A stretch of 64,000 bases of DNA from Xylanibacter rodentium (GCF_013166575.1 NZ_JABKKE010000005.1:109981-173980), one strand, 5' to 3'. Numbered from the stretch's first letter, positions 45,810 through 56,508 are shown. Numbers and translations: made by a program. The notes: generated by a model from the letters alone, not told the origin.

Positions 45810-46925
45810 TCAGTCCATGTTCCAACTGTCACGCCACCGTATCACAGGAACTCCGGCCGCATCAAACTCTATAGGCAACCATATATATCGCGCGTCGCTC
45901 GGATGATTGGGCCGCCATATGTCGGCCATGAATATGAATTTGTCCTTCACCTTTAATATATACATGCTCTGTCCTCCGAATGTCAGTTTGGCATTGGGTC
46001 CGACACACGGACTGGGATGCTGTGTCCACGGACCGAAGATATTGTCGGCGGAGAACATGCGCGCCTCGTTGGGGTCCCATCCGGTGCACCCGGATGTTAT
46101 CATCCAGTACTTACCGTCTTTCTTGAATATGGCCGGTGCCTCGTTCTGCCCGCCCGGTGCCACACGCACATAGCGGCCGGTATGGAAAGTGTAGTCGGCA
46201 CTCAGCTCGGCAATCTGCAATGTCAGGTTCTCTTCCGACGAATATATATGATACGCCTTGCCGTCGTCATCAACAAATATTGTCATATCACGGGCCATCT
46301 GGCCCCCTTCGAAGTCGCGCTGCATGAATGCTCCACGCTCCACCACCTTGCGCCACTCCGGTGTCCACCATTCGTATTCGTTAAGCCTTATAGTCTCCAA
46401 TTCGGCAATGTCGTCCCTGGTCACGCCCTCTGCATACCTATACGCATTGACACGACCCGAACGGATAAAACGGTACGGGCCGGCCGGCTTGTCGCTCACG
46501 GCTACGGCAGCGCGTGCAGCACGATATCCAAGACCTTTCAATTCGAGATGAAACCACATGACAAACTTCTTCGTTGCCGGATTGTACACCACCTTGGGAC
46601 GTTCGAGGGTGCATCCGCGCTCAATGTCACTCCCCGGTTCGTCGCTCACGCTCAACGCCACACCCATGTTCTTCCAATGCACAAGGTCTTTCGAGGCATA
46701 ACATGTCACCCCGACGAGAGCCGCTGACGTATTGTCCGACTTATGCTCGCCAAACCAGTAATACATGCCCTTATATTCCATCACTCCGCCACCGTGGGCA
46801 TTGATGTGCACACCTTTGTCATCGGGCCATATCTCGCCCGGACGTATGGTATTGTCAAGCCCTCCCTTGGCCTGTGCCGCCACCGCCATGACAATCACCA
46901 TCACCGATAATATTGCTGTCTTCAT
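45810..46925 (-). CDS. GH43-like secreted glycoside hydrolase
   Basis: The 371-residue product has a signal peptide (MKTAILSVMVIVMAVAAQA) and a five-bladed propeller fold of the GH43 type: HINAHGGGVMEYKGMYYWFGEHK, GCTLERPKVVYNPATKKFVMWFHLE, then ARDMTIFVDDDGKAYHIYSS and NEAPAIFKKDGKYWMITSGC. These place the three acidic active-site regions in blades 1, 3 and 4. It resembles the GH43 group that contains exo-beta-1,3-galactanases, but the subfamily cannot be fixed by eye. It lies 41 nt downstream of the DUF2264 gene. Confidence 0.82.
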   Translation of the reverse strand: MKTAILSVMVIVMAVAAQAKGGLDNTIRPGEIWPDDKGVHINAHGGGVMEYKGMYYWFGEHKSDNTSAALVGVTCYASKDLVHWKNMGVALSVSDEPGSDIERGCTLERPKVVYNPATKKFVMWFHLELKGLGYRAARAAVAVSDKPAGPYRFIRSGRVNAYRYAEGVTRDDIAELETIRLNEYEWWTPEWRKVVERGAFMQRDFEGGQMARDMTIFVDDDGKAYHIYSSEENLTLQIAELSADYTFHTGRYVRVAPGGQNEAPAIFKKDGKYWMITSGCTGWDPNEARMFSADNIFGPWTQHPSPCVGPNAKLTFGGQSMYILKVKDKFIFMADIWRPNHPSDARYIWLPIEFDAAGVPVIRWRDSWNMD

Positions 46926-46966
46926 CTGTTCTTATGCAAAAAATACATCATCAACCCGATTCACAT

Positions 46967-48223
46967 TCACCACTTGTCCTTCGTCTGAATATCATCGCCC
47001 CAACGATGGTCCTTTGGAAACGGCTGTCCGCCCCAAGCCTTCACCTGTGTCCACGGCTGCGCCTCGTCGGCCCAAAAGGGATGCGACTCCGGAAGCCCAA
47101 GGGGCATGAATGCAAGCGACGTCATGTAAAGCGAACCGTTGTTGGTATACCAGTCGGCCGTTTCGGGCTGGCTGCCGCAGAATCCTATCGTGAGATATCC
47201 GCCGTCGTTGTAGTTGTTCTGATGGTCAAACATGCGGTGCATCACCTGTGTCAGTGCTGCGCGCACCTGTCCGTTTGTCAGTTCCTCTGGCAGTTTTCCG
47301 TACCATGCCATGAGGGCCAGCGGCTGCATGGCGGCCAGACGGTATGGCGTGCTACGGCCTACGACGGGGAAAGTGCCTTCGGGCGATATGAAACGCTCAA
47401 GAATGATGGAGAACTTCTGTGCACGCTTCAGCGCACGAGCATGATATCTGGCATAGTCAAGGCGCGTGTTGGCTTTGGCATCGACCATTGCCTGCAGCGT
47501 CTCAAGATACATTGCATGGAATACGTAGCTCGAATAATAGTCGAAAGCGAATACCGGTCCGTCGGCATACCATCCGTCACCAACATACCATTCCTCCACC
47601 TTGCGGCAGGCCGTGTTCACACGAAATTCATCATACGGTGCTCCGGCCTTGGCCATGAAACTCTCTATCACCGACGAGAAAAGGAACCAGTTGGTATATG
47701 GAGGATCTATCTTACGCAACTTTGTAAACTCCTCAATATACCGCTGCTTGGTGACATCGTCGAGCGGCATCCACAATCGGTCGTATGCTCTGAGAAAACT
47801 CTCCGCTATATAGGCGGCATCGACAAGATTCTGTCCTGCCACGCCCCAACACAGATAGTCGGGCGACTGCGGATCGACGGCATTCCTGTAAGCAGCCAAA
47901 GCCCACTCGCGCAACTGCTTACGCCTGGCTCCCTCTGCCGTCCCGTCGTCGGGCAGCGCTATCCACGGAGCCACTCCGGCCATCAGCCGTCCGAAAGTCT
48001 CCATGTATACCACCCTGCGGTCCCTTTTGTCGAACGACGGACTGAACTCCGTCTTCATGTTCTTGCGCAGCTCTCCCTTGGCCATATTCTCCAATACGGG
48101 CTGTGCCATCCTGTAGGCCTGTTCACACCAATACTCCCTGTCTGTCTGCCGAGGAGTTTTCTTCTTCGCATAGACGCCGGTGGCACATACGACCAACAGC
48201 ACTACAATAAGCAGTTTCTTCAT
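46967..48223 (-). CDS. DUF2264 (GH154-like) secreted protein
   Basis: The 418-residue protein has a signal peptide (MKKLLIVVLLVVCATGVYA) and the DUF2264 (PF10022) layout: KTEFSPSFDKRDRRVVYMETFGRLMAGVAPWI, NWFLFSSVIESFMAKAG, GDGWYADGPVFAFDYYSSYVFHAM and YPxP-like stretches of an (alpha/alpha)6 barrel. DUF2264 is, to my knowledge, the GH154 family, which includes beta-glucuronidases. Paired with a GH43-like enzyme, it suggests action on an arabinogalactan side chain, which is inference. No SusCD genes are adjacent. Confidence 0.78.
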   Translation of the reverse strand: MKKLLIVVLLVVCATGVYAKKKTPRQTDREYWCEQAYRMAQPVLENMAKGELRKNMKTEFSPSFDKRDRRVVYMETFGRLMAGVAPWIALPDDGTAEGARRKQLREWALAAYRNAVDPQSPDYLCWGVAGQNLVDAAYIAESFLRAYDRLWMPLDDVTKQRYIEEFTKLRKIDPPYTNWFLFSSVIESFMAKAGAPYDEFRVNTACRKVEEWYVGDGWYADGPVFAFDYYSSYVFHAMYLETLQAMVDAKANTRLDYARYHARALKRAQKFSIILERFISPEGTFPVVGRSTPYRLAAMQPLALMAWYGKLPEELTNGQVRAALTQVMHRMFDHQNNYNDGGYLTIGFCGSQPETADWYTNNGSLYMTSLAFMPLGLPESHPFWADEAQPWTQVKAWGGQPFPKDHRWGDDIQTKDKW

Positions 48224-48357
48224 TACAGTTTCTTTAAGATTATATTATCAATTTAACGATGTGGCAAATATACGGAATATTTTTTATAACTACGAATAAA
48301 AAACAACCATTGCTTATCATTTATAAAAAAAGATTTGCACATAAACCAAAAAGGGCG

Positions 48358-48365
48358 TATCTTTG
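48358..48365 (+). promoter_or_regulatory. Promoter of alaS
   Basis: TATCTTTGC fits the -7 consensus about 40 nt before the alaS start. Confidence 0.6.
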
Positions 48366-48404
48366 CAAAACTTTTAAAGGAAAATAACAAAGGACTTATC
48401 AAAT

Positions 48405-51026
48405 ATGATGACAGCAAATGAAATCCGCGACTCGTTCAAGAAGTTTTTCGAGTCAAAGGAACACGCCATTGTGCCTTCTGCACCTATGGTTATCAAAGAC
48501 GACCCCACTCTAATGTTTACAAATGCCGGAATGAACCAGTGGAAAGACATCATTCTGGGCACACGCGAGCCCGAACCACGCCGCCGTGCCGACTCGCAGA
48601 AGTGTCTGCGCGTAAGCGGAAAGCACAACGACCTGGAAGAGGTGGGACATGACACCTATCATCACACGATGTTCGAGATGCTGGGCAACTGGAGTTTCGG
48701 CGACTATTTCAAGGAAGGTGCCATCGACATGGCATGGGAGTATCTGGTAGACGTGCTCAAACTCGATCCGAAAGACCTCTACGTAACCGTATTCGAAGGT
48801 TCGAAGGAAGAAAATCTCGAACGCGACAACGAAGCCGCAGCCATTTGGGCAAAGCATGTACCGGCCGACCACATAATCAACGGAAACAAGCACGACAACT
48901 TTTGGGAAATGGGTGATACAGGCCCATGCGGTCCCTGTTCGGAGATTCACCTCGACTCGCGTACCGACGAAGAGAAGGCCAAAGTTCCCGGGCGCGAACT
49001 CGTAAACAAAGACGACCCGCAGGTAATAGAGATATGGAATCTCGTCTTCATGCAGTTCAACCGTAAAGCCGACGGATCTCTCGAAAAGCTCTCTATGAAC
49101 GTCATTGACACCGGCATGGGATTTGAGCGACTGGTGCGTGCCATGCAAGGCAAGCATTCAAACTATGACACGGATGTCTTCCAACCCATCATCAAGGAAA
49201 TCGCGCGCCTCTCGGGTAAGGAATACGGCAAGGAAGAGAATGTGGACGTGGCCATGCGCGTGATAGCCGACCATCTGCGCGCCGTTTCGTTCTCCATCGC
49301 CGACGGCCAGCTGCCGGGCAACGCCAAGGCCGGATACGTAATCCGCCGCATCTTGCGCCGTGCCGTGCGCTACGCATATACGTTCCTCGGACAGAAAGAG
49401 GCCTTTATCCACCGTCTGCTGCCTGTGTTCATCGGTGAGATGGGCGGTGCCTATCCCGAACTGGTGGCACAGCGGGAGCTCATAGGACGCGTGATGAAGG
49501 AAGAGGAAGACTCGTTCCTACGCACCCTCGACAAAGGTATCACCCTGCTCAACGCCGCTATGGAAGAGACAAAGGCCAAAGACAGCACAGAACTCGACGG
49601 CACACAGGCATTCCGCCTGTTCGACACCTACGGTTTCCCGCTTGACCTGACCGAGTTGATATGCCGCGAGAACGGACTGACGGTCGACGAACAGCAGTTT
49701 GACGCAGAAATGCAGAAGCAGAAAGAGCGCGCACGCAACGCCGCACAAGTGGAAAGCTCCGACTGGACCGAACTCATGCCAGGCGAACAGCAGTTCGTAG
49801 GCTACGACTACACCGAGCATGAGTGCCGCATACTGCGCTACCGCAAGGTAACACAGAAAAAGAATACATACTACGAACTCGTACTCGACCACACACCGTT
49901 CTACGGTGAGATGGGTGGACAGGTAGGCGACTGCGGCGTACTTGTGAGCGAATACGAAACCGTGACCGTGGTCGACACAAAACGCGAGAACAACCAAAGC
50001 ATACACATCGTAAAGGAACTGCCAAAGCATCCTGAGGCCGACTTCATGGCCTGCGTTGATACGGACAAGCGCGACGGCAGCGCTGCCAACCACACGGCAA
50101 CCCACCTTTTGGACTATGCACTGAAGCAGGTGCTGGGCGACCATGTGGAACAAAAAGGTTCGTACGTCAGTGCCGACACGTTGCGCTTCGACTTCTCCCA
50201 CTTCCAGAAAGTTACCGACGAAGAGTTGCGCCGTGCCGAACGCATCGTCAATGACATGATACGCCAGAACCTGCCGCTTGATGAGCACCGCGACACTCCG
50301 CTTGAAGAAGCAAAGAAGATGGGAGCTATCGCACTCTTCGGCGAGAAGTACGGTGACAAGGTACGCGTGGTGCGCTTCGGTCCGAGTTGCGAGTTCTGCG
50401 GAGGAATCCATGCCTCGGCCACGGGCAAGATAGGCATGTTCAAGATTGTCAGCGAGAGCAGTGTGGCCGCCGGCGTGCGCCGCATCGAGGCCAAGACCGG
50501 CCACGAATGTGAGGAACTGATGTATAATCTGGAAGACGGCATCAAGGCTATCAAGGCTCTGTTCAACAACACCAAGGATCTGCAGGGTGTCATTCAGAAG
50601 TATATCGATGAGCACGACACGATGAAGAAGGAAATAGAGCAGTTTCACGCACAAGCCGTAGAGCGCACCAAAGACAGCCTGTTACAGAAAGCACGTGAGG
50701 TCAACGGCGTAAAAGTCATCACAGCCGTACTCCCGATGGATGCCGCAGCAGCCAAGGATTTGGTATTCAAGATACGTCAGGCCGTACCTGAGCGTCTGCT
50801 CTGCGTCATCGGAACCAAATCTGCCGACAAACCCATGCTGAGTGTCATGCTGAGCGATGACATGGTTAAGGATTTCGGTATGAACGCCGGACAAATGGTA
50901 CGCGAAGCGGCCAGACTGATTCTAGGTGGCGGTGGCGGACAACCACATTATGCCACTGCCGGAGGCAAAAACCCCGACGGACTCAGTGCTGCTGTTGACA
51001 AGGTTTTGGAATTGGCCAAACTCTGA
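48405..51026 (+). CDS. alaS: Alanine-tRNA ligase
   Basis: AlaRS charges tRNA-Ala and edits mischarged Ser or Gly. The 873-residue protein has class II motifs ([35 protein letters not shown]), and an editing domain with [11 protein letters not shown] (HxxxH zinc ligands) and [10 protein letters not shown]. The C-terminal C-Ala domain has [14 protein letters not shown]. Two in-frame ATGs (48405, 48408) compete for the start. Confidence 0.97.
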   Translation: MMTANEIRDSFKKFFESKEHAIVPSAPMVIKDDPTLMFTNAGMNQWKDIILGTREPEPRRRADSQKCLRVSGKHNDLEEVGHDTYHHTMFEMLGNWSFGDYFKEGAIDMAWEYLVDVLKLDPKDLYVTVFEGSKEENLERDNEAAAIWAKHVPADHIINGNKHDNFWEMGDTGPCGPCSEIHLDSRTDEEKAKVPGRELVNKDDPQVIEIWNLVFMQFNRKADGSLEKLSMNVIDTGMGFERLVRAMQGKHSNYDTDVFQPIIKEIARLSGKEYGKEENVDVAMRVIADHLRAVSFSIADGQLPGNAKAGYVIRRILRRAVRYAYTFLGQKEAFIHRLLPVFIGEMGGAYPELVAQRELIGRVMKEEEDSFLRTLDKGITLLNAAMEETKAKDSTELDGTQAFRLFDTYGFPLDLTELICRENGLTVDEQQFDAEMQKQKERARNAAQVESSDWTELMPGEQQFVGYDYTEHECRILRYRKVTQKKNTYYELVLDHTPFYGEMGGQVGDCGVLVSEYETVTVVDTKRENNQSIHIVKELPKHPEADFMACVDTDKRDGSAANHTATHLLDYALKQVLGDHVEQKGSYVSADTLRFDFSHFQKVTDEELRRAERIVNDMIRQNLPLDEHRDTPLEEAKKMGAIALFGEKYGDKVRVVRFGPSCEFCGGIHASATGKIGMFKIVSESSVAAGVRRIEAKTGHECEELMYNLEDGIKAIKALFNNTKDLQGVIQKYIDEHDTMKKEIEQFHAQAVERTKDSLLQKAREVNGVKVITAVLPMDAAAAKDLVFKIRQAVPERLLCVIGTKSADKPMLSVMLSDDMVKDFGMNAGQMVREAARLILGGGGGQPHYATAGGKNPDGLSAAVDKVLELAKL

Positions 51027-51081
51027 TATTCGGGAAGTAAATATCTTTCAAAAAGGATATATCTGAATCCAATTCTCCGAG

Positions 51082-51169
51082 TAAGGACATTTTCTTGTAT
51101 TAGTCCGTTTTACAATATGTTGATAACAAATATATATGTTTGGCGACCAAATACAAGAATATGTCCTTA
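51082..51169. repeat. 20-bp inverted repeat between alaS and gltD
   Basis: TAAGGACATTTTCTTGTATT (51082-51101) recurs inverted at 51150-51169 with one mismatch, separated by 48 nt. It may be a terminator for alaS, or paired operator sites upstream of the GltD-like gene. Confidence 0.65.
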
Positions 51170-51219
51170 TTTCGTATATATGAATCATCCCCACTCCACA
51201 AACTACTCAAAAAAGAAAT

Positions 51220-52557
51220 ATGCAGGAAGATCAACAATCACCGTTTCAAGTAATCCATGAGCCGTTCACACCGCTTGAAGCCATCACAGAGGCCAAGCGC
51301 TGTTTGCACTGCAAAGTACCGCAATGCAGAAAAGGATGTCCCATAGGCAACAATATTCCAGACTTCATACACCAGCTGTCGAAAGGCAATTTCGGCGAAG
51401 CCATGAATGTGATAAACGAAATCAGCAATCTGCCGGCCATCTGCGGTCGTGTATGTCCGCACGAAAAACAATGTCAAGGCAGCTGTGTTCTCGGCAAGAA
51501 AGGCGAACCTATACAGATAGGACGCTTGGAGAGTTTCGTGGCCGACTTCGACACAGAAATGAATCTTACCCGCGAAAAGCTACCGCAAAAAACACGCGGG
51601 CGTATAGCCGTAATTGGTTCTGGCCCTGCCGGCCTCACCGTCGCCGGTGATCTTGCCCGTCAAGGATTCGGAGTGACCATATTCGAAGGTCAGGACGAAC
51701 CGGGCGGTGTGCTGATGTACGGCATACCCGAATACCGGCTTCCCAAACAAGTGGTACGCAACGAGATAAAGAAGATTGAAGCTTTGGGCGTCGAGTTCCG
51801 TACGGGTTGCATGGTAGGACACAATGACATGACCGTCGACAGTATATTTTCAGACGGCTACGACGCCATCTTCATCGGCACAGGCACCGCACTACCGCAG
51901 ACCGTAGACACCAAAGGAGCACGCCTCAACGGAGTGATACAGTCAATCCACCTGCTCCATCAAGTGGCGGCATACAACGAGGGTGCAACCATACGCAGCC
52001 GTGTGCCAGTGCGCGACGGAGAACGTGTAGGAGTAATCGGTGGCGGCAACGTGGCCATGGATGCCGCCCGCACGTGCATACGTCTGGGTGCCGACGTCAC
52101 TGTAATCTATCGCAAGACACAAGCCGACATGCCGGCAATAGAGCGCGAATACACCGAAGCAGTTGAGGAAGGAGTGAAATTCCTGTGGCAGACACAGGCC
52201 ACCGAATTCATCGGCGATGCCCGCGGACGTCTGAAAGAAGTACGCCTCGTATCACCAGACGGCGAACGCACAGAACCATTCGACCGTATCTTCCTCGCCA
52301 TTGGTTCGCGACCGGCCAACCGCATCGTGTCGACAACCGAGGGCATCGACGTCGATGAAAAAGGCTATGTCATCACTACCGAACGACCATACGGCATGAC
52401 AACCCGCCGCGGCGTATTTGCCGGAGGCGATGTAGTTCACCGCCCGCAGACGGTAGTACTGGCCATGAAAGCCGCCAAACAGGTGGCCGAAGGAATAGCA
52501 CAATATGTGGACGCCGTCAAGCTGCTCGAACACGTAAATGCCAATGTGACGAAGTAA
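51220..52557 (+). CDS. gltD: GltD-like NAD(P)H-dependent glutamate synthase small subunit
   Basis: The 445-residue flavoprotein passes electrons from NADPH through Fe-S clusters. Two Cys clusters are at the N-terminus: CLHCKVPQCRKGCP and CGRVCPHEKQCQGSC. The FAD-binding GSGPAGLTVAGDLA and the NAD(P)-binding GGGNVAMDAAR are intact, and GVFAGGDVVHRPQTVVLAM is the FAD C-terminal motif. No large subunit (gltB) is nearby, so it may pair with a distant GltB or act in another electron-transfer complex (NfnA- or PreT-like enzymes share this fold). Confidence 0.88.
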   Translation: MQEDQQSPFQVIHEPFTPLEAITEAKRCLHCKVPQCRKGCPIGNNIPDFIHQLSKGNFGEAMNVINEISNLPAICGRVCPHEKQCQGSCVLGKKGEPIQIGRLESFVADFDTEMNLTREKLPQKTRGRIAVIGSGPAGLTVAGDLARQGFGVTIFEGQDEPGGVLMYGIPEYRLPKQVVRNEIKKIEALGVEFRTGCMVGHNDMTVDSIFSDGYDAIFIGTGTALPQTVDTKGARLNGVIQSIHLLHQVAAYNEGATIRSRVPVRDGERVGVIGGGNVAMDAARTCIRLGADVTVIYRKTQADMPAIEREYTEAVEEGVKFLWQTQATEFIGDARGRLKEVRLVSPDGERTEPFDRIFLAIGSRPANRIVSTTEGIDVDEKGYVITTERPYGMTTRRGVFAGGDVVHRPQTVVLAMKAAKQVAEGIAQYVDAVKLLEHVNANVTK

Positions 52558-52607
52558 TAAAAGTAAAAAATATCAAGAATACAAACCAACCGAATTATAT
52601 TTGATTT

Positions 52608-53276
52608 ATGAAGAAGCAAACATTAGCCGCAGCCCTCTTGCTCGGGCTGGCATGCAGCAACACCGCAATAGCACAAAAAGCCGCCGGTACGCTTACACTC
52701 CAACCTAAATTCGGAATAACATTCAGCAATCTGACTGATGCCGATGCCTATATTCCGAACTTTCCAACAACCATAGGTCATACGACTGAGATTGTTCTCG
52801 AATCAAAAACGAAAACAGGCTTCGTGTTCGGTATGGAAGCCGAATATCAGATAAGCAAAATATTCTCAGTATCTGGCGGAGCACTATTCTCCATGCAAGG
52901 ATGTACATACGACAAACTGGCATACAATGGCACTAAGGTTGCCGACCTGAGCGTCGAGCTCAACTATATAAGCATCCCCTTGCTCGCCAACGTATACGTG
53001 GCAAAAGGACTTGCCATCAAAGCCGGTCTGCAACCGTCGCTATGCGTACACGGAAAGCAGAAAATAGACATAATCAACGGTACCGGCATGTCTGTCTCAG
53101 AAGATATACCGGACATGAATGATATTGATTTCTCTATTCCAATCGGTATATCGTACGAACTTGGAAACATTATTGTTGACGCACGTTACAACTTCGGACT
53201 TACCGATATTGTCAAATCGGAGAACATAAAGAACCGTGTGCTGCAACTGTCCTTGGGATATAAGTTTGATATATAA
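52608..53276 (+). CDS. Outer-membrane beta-barrel protein (porin-like)
   Basis: The 222-residue protein has a signal peptide (MKKQTLAAALLLGLACSNTAIAQ) and alternating amphipathic strands of the OMP_b-brl_2 type, for example LNYISIPLLANVYVAKGLAIKAG. It ends in an aromatic-rich strand (LQLSLGYKFDI). Function is unknown; such small barrels are numerous in Bacteroidales. It lies 50 nt after the gltD-like gene. Confidence 0.82.
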   Translation: MKKQTLAAALLLGLACSNTAIAQKAAGTLTLQPKFGITFSNLTDADAYIPNFPTTIGHTTEIVLESKTKTGFVFGMEAEYQISKIFSVSGGALFSMQGCTYDKLAYNGTKVADLSVELNYISIPLLANVYVAKGLAIKAGLQPSLCVHGKQKIDIINGTGMSVSEDIPDMNDIDFSIPIGISYELGNIIVDARYNFGLTDIVKSENIKNRVLQLSLGYKFDI

Positions 53277-53325
53277 ATTTACTTAGAGAATCACAACAAC
53301 AACTCATTTGAATACCTACTTATCC

Positions 53326-54420
53326 TTACTCCCAATCATCGAACTCCAAAAATCCCTCCACCCATTCTTCCATATGCATGTTTGCCTCCTGGGATGGATT
53401 GGACACAGCCAGACCTATAAGGCGGATGGAGCGGTCCGTTGAATAGTCCACCTCCTTCAACAACCGCTTTGACAAAGGCAGAATATCGTCCTTTGATGTC
53501 AGGATTCTCTGCTGGGTAAGACTGCGCGTGATCTGCGTGAAGTCACCGAACTTGATCTTGAGCGTGAGCGTGCGGCCCTCAAAACGGTCCTTATCTATGC
53601 GGTCGACAAGTTCGAGGACAGTGTGATAAAGCTCTATGATAACGGCCGAACAGGCACTTATATCCTCGGCGAACGTGTGCTCACAGCCCACTGACTTGCG
53701 CACATATTCCGTCTCGACAGGGCGCAGGTCGATGCCCCGGGCAAAGTCATAATACGTGCGCCCCATCTTGCCGAACACTTCAGTAAGATGACGCAGCGAA
53801 CAGCGCAACAGGTCACGACCGGTAAAGATACCCATAAAATGCATGCGGTCAGCAGTACGTGGACCTACACCCCAAAACTGCTCTATCTTCAAATCAGCAA
53901 TGAAGTCAGCAGCACGGTCGGGATGTATCACAGTGAGACCGTCAGGCTTGCGTATATCAGAAGCTATCTTAGCCAAAAACTTGTTATACGACACACCTGC
54001 CGAAGCCGTGAGTTGCAGTTCATCGCGTATCCGCCGGCGTATCTCACTGGCTATATCGGCAGCCAAGGAAATGCCACGCTTGTTTTCGGTGACATCAAGA
54101 AAGGCCTCGTCAATCGACAACGGCTCTATAATGTCGGTATAGTCGCAAAATATCTCATGTATACGCTTTGATACAGCCTTATACACGGAGTGACGTCCCG
54201 GAACAATAACGAGTTGCGGACACAAACGCTTTGCCCGTACCATCGGCATGGCCGAACGGACACCGAAGCGCCGCGCCTCGTAACTCGCCGTTGATACGAC
54301 ACCTCGCGGACCGTCATGGCCCACTGCCACCGGCAGTCCGCGCAACTCGGGACGGTCACGTTGTTCGACAGACGCAAAGAAAGCATCCATATCGATGTGT
54401 ATAATCTTACGGTCAATCAT
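53326..54420 (-). CDS. dinB: DNA polymerase IV (Y family)
   Basis: DinB is an error-prone translesion polymerase. The 364-residue protein has the catalytic IHIDMDAFFASVEQRD, STASYEARRFGVRSAMPM, and SIDEAFLDVTENKRG motifs with all three acidic residues. The helix-hairpin-helix region is IEQFWGVGPRTADRMHFMGI, followed by a little-finger domain. It ends a reverse-strand cluster with rmuC, a phosphopantetheinyl transferase and a helicase, mostly genome maintenance. Confidence 0.95.
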   Translation of the reverse strand: MIDRKIIHIDMDAFFASVEQRDRPELRGLPVAVGHDGPRGVVSTASYEARRFGVRSAMPMVRAKRLCPQLVIVPGRHSVYKAVSKRIHEIFCDYTDIIEPLSIDEAFLDVTENKRGISLAADIASEIRRRIRDELQLTASAGVSYNKFLAKIASDIRKPDGLTVIHPDRAADFIADLKIEQFWGVGPRTADRMHFMGIFTGRDLLRCSLRHLTEVFGKMGRTYYDFARGIDLRPVETEYVRKSVGCEHTFAEDISACSAVIIELYHTVLELVDRIDKDRFEGRTLTLKIKFGDFTQITRSLTQQRILTSKDDILPLSKRLLKEVDYSTDRSIRLIGLAVSNPSQEANMHMEEWVEGFLEFDDWE

Positions 54421-54448
54421 AACTCAGCCCCTTATATCCGGATCAAGA

Positions 54449-55840
54449 TCAATACTCCGATGAAATATTCCCCTCAAGCAAATCAGGCTCCGGACGCGGA
54501 ATACGACGGTTAGGATTTTCTTTTGCACCGAGGTCCACAAGCTCACGCCCCTTCTTGAATACACTCTGTGCGCCCGTAGCCAGTTTGTTGTTGGCAAAAT
54601 CGTAGTCCTTCTGCGCTTTCGCAAGCGTGTCGCCAAGTGCATTATAGCGCCTTACGAAGTCGCCAAGGCGGTCGAGCAGCTGTTCGGCCAGTCCGAACAC
54701 CTTTTTCTGGTTCTCGGCCTGTTGGTTCTGCACCCACGCGATGTGTATCATGTGGAGAATGCCGAGCAGATTCTGTTCGCCGGTGATGAAGACCTTACGC
54801 TCGAAAGCCTCGCGCCAAAGCGTAGGATCGTTGACAAGAGCGAGCTGCAGCGATGATTCGAACGGCATGAACATGATTACGAAGTCGACAGCCTCGCGCG
54901 GTGCCTTGATGTATTTGCTGTAGTCCTTGCGCGACAGCTCATTGACATGACTGCGCACGCTTTTGATATGATCCTGCAAATGGCGGTCCTTATCCTCCTG
55001 AGTATCGGCATTGACATACTTACGATAAGCCACAAGCGACACCTTAGAGTCGATGATGGCATCCTGCCCCTGCGGATAGTGCAATATGACATCGGGCTGC
55101 ATCTCGCGACCGGTGTCATCGTTCTTAAGTGCACGGCCGGTCTCATCGCGCAGCCGCGCCTGCACCTCATAATGTATGCCTTCGGTAAGTCCCTGCGAGG
55201 CAAGCAGATCTCCGAGTATTATTTCGCCCATGTTGCCCGCAGCCTTGTTATCACGACGTAACACATTGGTCAGCGACTCGGCCTTCTCGCCTATCTCGCG
55301 GTTGCTTTCGATTATCATCCTTATCTGCTCGCGGAACGACGCCGAGTTTTGCGCCGAATCCTTGATGTTGTCAGTGATGGCCTTGCGCATTTCGCTTATG
55401 GCATCTTTCAACGGCTGAGTGATATTACCGATATTCTCGGTGTTTTCCTCTTTCAGCTTGCGGGCGTTCTGCTCCATTATCCGACCGGCCATATTGGCAA
55501 TCTGCTCCTTGGCCGTGCGCAGCTGCTCGGCAAACTGTTCACTGCGCATGTTCGCCTCCTCGACCGCCTGCCTGCGCAATATCTCTATCTCGCGGGCCTG
55601 CGACTCGGTCCGGCCCATGAGCGACTTGTTTTCTCGTTCGACTTCGGCCAGACGTTCGGTGACATGCTGCAACTGCTCGTTACGCAACCCGAGTTCCGTG
55701 TTCCGCTTCTCCAGTTCAATAGTCTGCTGCACGGCTGACCTCTCTCTGTCTGCCGCTTTTTCCGATGCCTTTCGGCCTGCGACTATCCATGCGGAAACGG
55801 CTCCGATAAGCATACCGATGATGATGTATAATATTGTCAT
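54449..55840 (-). CDS. rmuC: DNA recombination protein RmuC
   Basis: RmuC limits inversions between short inverted repeats. The 463-residue product has an N-terminal membrane anchor (ILYIIIGMLIGAVSAWIVAG), a long coiled coil (about residues 30-190), and the RmuC nuclease-like domain: GEIILGDLLASQGLTEGIHY, MQPDVILHYPQGQDAIIDSK, FVIMFMPFESSLQLAL. It lies 28 nt upstream of dinB in the same direction. Confidence 0.94.
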   Translation of the reverse strand: MTILYIIIGMLIGAVSAWIVAGRKASEKAADRERSAVQQTIELEKRNTELGLRNEQLQHVTERLAEVERENKSLMGRTESQAREIEILRRQAVEEANMRSEQFAEQLRTAKEQIANMAGRIMEQNARKLKEENTENIGNITQPLKDAISEMRKAITDNIKDSAQNSASFREQIRMIIESNREIGEKAESLTNVLRRDNKAAGNMGEIILGDLLASQGLTEGIHYEVQARLRDETGRALKNDDTGREMQPDVILHYPQGQDAIIDSKVSLVAYRKYVNADTQEDKDRHLQDHIKSVRSHVNELSRKDYSKYIKAPREAVDFVIMFMPFESSLQLALVNDPTLWREAFERKVFITGEQNLLGILHMIHIAWVQNQQAENQKKVFGLAEQLLDRLGDFVRRYNALGDTLAKAQKDYDFANNKLATGAQSVFKKGRELVDLGAKENPNRRIPRPEPDLLEGNISSEY

Positions 55841-55873
55841 GCTTGTCTTATGTAATTGATTGATGTGAAACTA

Positions 55874-56446
55874 TTATTCCCTCATCCCGCGGCATACGGT
55901 ACACACATAACCGCGGGCTGTATTTACAGTTGTTTCAAAGGCAGCTGTCGAGAGCGGGACTTTCTTCAAATCGCTGCGGATTCCCTCACCGGTCATTTTC
56001 AGATAGCTCTCCTTCATCGTCCATAGCCTTATAAACTCTATATCCGGCCTGACAGACGACTCTACCACCGCCAACTCTTCGTCACTGAGAACCCTGCGGG
56101 CCAGTTCCGGATTGTAACGACGTATTGTCTCCATATCCACACCCACAGGGGCGTAGTCCACAACACATGCCGCTCCCTTGCGACAATGGCTCAGACTGAA
56201 ACAGATGTCCGGCCGGTCTGCAATGAAAGGCTTGCCACCCTCATAATAAGCGAAATGTGGCATAGCTTCGATGCCATACTCTACGGCCAGAGCCTCGCAC
56301 AGCAACATATATGCCGCCAGACCGAGCCTGCGGTCACGCTCATTGCGCAGACTCATGATCTTCCCCCGCCGTTGTTGTGGAATACGGGTGATGAGTTTAT
56401 CCCAATCAAGCGATTCGATGTCATCGTCTATATAAAGCATAATCAT
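55874..56446 (-). CDS. 4'-phosphopantetheinyl transferase (Sfp type)
   Basis: This enzyme loads the phosphopantetheine arm onto carrier proteins. The 190-residue protein has DICFSLSHCRKGAACVV, VGVDMETIRRYN (metal-binding Asp and Glu) and LWTMKESYLKMTGEGI, the three family motifs. ATGs at 56446 and 56440 compete for the start. No polyketide, peptide or fatty-acid synthesis genes are nearby, so the partner carrier is not evident. Confidence 0.9.
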   Translation of the reverse strand: MIMLYIDDDIESLDWDKLITRIPQQRRGKIMSLRNERDRRLGLAAYMLLCEALAVEYGIEAMPHFAYYEGGKPFIADRPDICFSLSHCRKGAACVVDYAPVGVDMETIRRYNPELARRVLSDEELAVVESSVRPDIEFIRLWTMKESYLKMTGEGIRSDLKKVPLSTAAFETTVNTARGYVCTVCRGMRE

Positions 56447-56508
56447 TATGTGTTATTGTCAAACTCACGATATCCTTTCTCATTGTTTTCCATATTCCAT
56501 GACCGATG

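Noticed and set aside
46913..48256. 447-codon forward frame opposite the DUF2264 gene
   Set aside because: It is antisense to a well-supported secreted enzyme and shows shadow-frame composition.
49518..50654. 378-codon reverse frame inside alaS
   Set aside because: It lies entirely within alaS and is Val, Leu and Cys-rich nonsense composition.
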